Assembly: GCA_024305405.1 (NCBI GenBank)
Contig: JAKNDB010000110.1
Span: 1,860,001 to 1,924,000, forward strand
DNA: 64,000 bases
Source of the DNA: Dirofilaria immitis
Taxonomy: Eukaryota > Nematoda > Chromadorea > Rhabditida > Onchocercidae
Direction: 5' to 3'
Program-made: the position numbers and the translations under genes
The notes under the pieces: generated by a model
What the model saw: only the letters and a program-made list of their open reading frames with translations
Told to the model about the DNA's origin: nothing
Databases searched by the model: none
Shown: positions 56,352-64,000 of the stretch, one piece after another
How positions within the stretch are numbered: position 1 is the stretch's first letter
Layout of the letters: every line of letters starts with the position of its first letter

Positions 56352-57692
56352 TTAATTACTGAGTTCTTCAAAAACTTTATTTTTAATTTACATATATAAA
56401 AAGAAAAACATGGGAAAGAAACGAATCAATCTAGCTAAGTGGTTTGCCATGTTAGAATTGGAGAGTGCCTCACTTCAAGATCCGTATAATTGGATTTTCA
56501 ATTGCTATCGAGAAGCCTCATAATTGCTTCTAAGAAATATCGTCCACTGTAATCTTTCTTGTCGTATAACTGGTCATTCTCTATGTTGAAGTACCAATTT
56601 TCTTTCCAGACCGTAAAATAGTTTTCTCACGATATTCGGTGAAGAAAAGCAAATCTTTCTCGCTGAGATTGTTCAGAAATTTTTAAGCTGAGAAAATAAG
56701 TTAGCTTAATCTTTTATATTATTTCTAATAATAGTTTTATTCATGCTGGAATTGATTTTCCGGGGCTGAAATATCTTTTCTTTTATCCTGGGGAAAGTCT
56801 GGATGCATTTTATACGAAATCTTTACGAATCTCGCTGTTCATCTCTCTTCCAATTGTTTCATACAGGAAATTCCAAACCCAAGAAATCGAAGAATTCTAA
56901 TTGAATAATTAAAACTAACTTATTAACCACAATATCTCCGTAATTATTCGCCTGACTGTGGATTCCTTAAGATTACTTCACGCTAACGAAGCGTATCAAA
57001 AATTGATATGAGAATGGCCTATTTTATTATTTTCCTGACTTTGATTTTCCAAGAAATTTGAAGTGCTAGTACATTGTTCCTACGATAAAGTCAGAATCTA
57101 TGTTAAGTTTCAATCTTTCAATAGGTTTATCGATATTGCTTTGAAACTACTTTTCGCTAAAAAAAAAGAATTTATGGAGTAATTAATGAAATTTCGTCTA
57201 AGAATTGTTGTGAGAAACTAAATTTTATAGACTCCAATGATGGCATAATTCCATTTGAAATTCGGAGTTCCAAAATCTTGGATTGAAAGTCTTTGAAGAA
57301 TGCATGGATTATTCGAAAACTCCGAATAACAATGATCAATTTGAATTAAAAATTGCAGCTAAGCAGCATCGATCAATATCCATCCAATATTCATAGGTAT
57401 ACCAAACTTGAAATTAATACAAATTTCGAATAAAGCGGTTCTACTAAGAAAGCACTCAAATAGGTAGGGTAGGGCAAACAGGAACCTTCAACTTCTTCTG
57501 TCCGTCTCCCTGCTCTTTCGTATTAGAAAAATCTCTTATAGAAATTTTATTTCGAGAATTATCGGTATTATTCCGATCTGAAGCATCTCTTCTATTATAC
57601 TGAATGGATTTGTCGACTAAAATCGTTGTTTCTACTACATTAAGAATATAAATCACTAAATAAATTTACATAATATGCACTATCTTTAAGCA

Positions 57693-57728
57693 ATAACATA
57701 TATATATATATATATATATATATGTTAT
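57693..57728. repeat. perfect palindrome with TA-repeat core
   Basis: TAACA, then a TA repeat, then TGTTA. The arms are perfect complements, so the whole element can extrude as a cruciform. Confidence 0.9.
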
Positions 57729-58545
57729 GATATATATATCATTTGTACGTCGATGAACAATTTTGGTTCATTACTTTCTGGGATTTTTGATTATTTCTCC
57801 TCTCAGTATAATCTCTAATTGAATTATCAGTGATCAAATAAAATTTATGAACCAAAAATTATAAGCTTAGAAGAAAAAGGTAGTGATCAAAACCACTGTA
57901 ATCATCAAAGCAAAAAAATCGAATACAAAAATAACAGCTAAAATGATAACGTTCAAAAGGGAGAAATGGAACGCTATTTAAAATTATGTGATAAGCTGAT
58001 TTTAAACAACGATCATTTGCATTTGAAAAAAGAAGAAGAAAATTTTAAAATGTAAAATGCAAATGTTATAAAGGAAAACAAAACAATCTGTAATTTCTCA
58101 ATTTATTCCTATTCTTTATTTTTCCATTTTTGTCAAATTGAATTATCGGAGAAAAATGTGGAAATTTTGAACATTCATGGTAAAAGATCAAGAGTTTCAA
58201 TCCGATCCATGATAATTTCAAGTTAGATGGATCAAATAATTATGATCGTTTTCGTAAATTATTCAGAAGAGTTGCATTTCTGATAAAATATTGAGTGAAA
58301 ATGTTTGGAAGTAAATGAAAATGAACGAAAACAAAAAAAAAAATTAATTGTCAATCTAATACACTTTGAAGCATACAAAATTAACATTCAATATTTAAAA
58401 TTATTCCAGACTAAAAATTAATAAAAAATTTTAAAAAAAAAATTATTTCACTGAGATAAACACTAATAAGATAATAAGATGGAATAACTCTTAACTGACT
58501 TCTGACAGTTTGTTGAGACAGTGATAAAAGTAACAATTTACATAA

Positions 58546-58922
58546 TCACACAAATTTGATAGCTGTTGTATCTTTTGGTATATTATTATCTATCCGAATT
58601 TCTTCGTCGAATCTTGCTGAATATATCCCTGGAAACATATATAATTAATTAGAAATTTTAACTGAAATCATTTTTCTTTTATCTTTTCTCTAATATTGGG
58701 AAAACAAAAAAATCTGTGGATAGAAAAAAATTGAACACTTTCCGGAGACTCAATCTCCAGAATCCTCCCAAGAAAATGCAGTTGCATAATTCCAGTTGTA
58801 AAATTGTTTGCTCTAAACTTCTGGATAATCGGTGATAAATCATGTTTCCGATAAAAAATTTCTTGATAACAATTCGGTTTTGTTAACAAAGATGAAACCA
58901 TGATAAAAAGTAGAACAAGCAT
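58546..58922 (-). CDS. possible small secreted protein, two exons
   Basis: Not recognised. Exon 1 (58922-58739) starts with a classic signal peptide (MLVLLFIMVSSLLTKPN) followed by CYQEIFYRKHDLSPIIQKF. A GTGTTC donor joins in phase to an exon at 58628-58546 (acceptor TTTCCAG) ending IPKDTTAIKFV and a TGA. The predicted product is 88 aa. It lies 209 bp downstream of the PMCA reading frame on the same strand, so it could be an operon partner or, less likely, an unusual 3' exon of PMCA. Without homology it could also be chance. Confidence 0.3.
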
Positions 58923-59131
58923 TTTAACATTTCAAATAACAATTAACTTCAACGGTGTGCGCACTTTCAATTCATATTAAAAGATGTTGGGAATAAAACT
59001 AATCATCTTGCTAGTATTATGAAGATAATTCATGCATCTCGCCATGTCAGTTAATTATAATACTTTCAAAAAGTTGTCATAACATAGGTTAATTTTTTAG
59101 GGCATCTATATATTTCGAAAAGAATATATTC

Positions 59132-64000
<4,869 letters not shown>

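Larger units (their letters stand above)
56087..58545. other. intergenic spacer between VPS11 and the PMCA side
   Basis: I see no gene. It contains the VPS11 3' untranslated region and a TA-repeat palindrome near 57.7 kb. A short Asn/Arg-rich frame at 57456-57656 (-) is unsupported. Confidence 0.55.

Overview
This is AT-rich eukaryotic DNA (about 70% A+T by eye) with short GT-AG introns, compact multi-exon genes, long gene-poor spacers full of microsatellites, and no mobile-element protein that I could find. Introns of 60-600 bp, TTTCAG-type acceptors, a possible trans-splice acceptor in front of one start codon and the character of the proteins suggest a nematode, most likely a spirurid/filarial-type genome. 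That assignment is inference, not a database match.

Layout. 1-8052: spacer with microsatellites and a triple direct-repeat motif that resembles nuclear-receptor sites. 8053-10466 (-): a GDE1-type membrane glycerophosphodiester phosphodiesterase. 10467-31320: about 21 kb dominated by simple repeats, including a purine/pyrimidine inverted repeat and a 360-bp ACT/GCT triplet array. It holds one tentative three-exon gene (17590-24518, +) with a poly-histidine tract. 31321-35969 (+): a RING-H2 E3 ligase of the RNF38/RNF44 type, with a probable extra 75-nt cassette exon. 35970-41597: spacer with one copy of a dispersed repeat. 41598-44818 (-): ethanolamine-phosphate cytidylyltransferase (PCYT2). 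44819-49741: divergent spacer with the second copy of that repeat. 49742-56086 (+): VPS11, the RING-ended core subunit of the HOPS and CORVET tethering complexes. 58546-58922 (-): a possible small secreted protein. 59132-64000 (-): the C-terminal half or more of a plasma-membrane Ca2+-ATPase; its 5' part lies beyond the window.

The genes are not an operon and do not form one pathway. GDE1 and PCYT2 both belong to phospholipid and head-group metabolism, VPS11 to endolysosomal fusion, PMCA to Ca2+ export and the RING protein to ubiquitylation.

The most striking pattern is that three clearly conserved genes (GDE1, VPS11, PMCA) carry nine single-base frame breaks, almost all inside A/T runs, while PCYT2 and the RING gene read cleanly. 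Splice phases fit exactly once each run is changed by one base. This looks like homopolymer length error in the assembly rather than gene decay, and automatic annotation would mis-model all three genes. The most interesting biological candidates are the phase-preserving cassette exon of the RING gene, a 26-bp piece of an exon copied into the preceding intron, and the poly-His gene candidate. I found no clear sign of a wholly new biological system.
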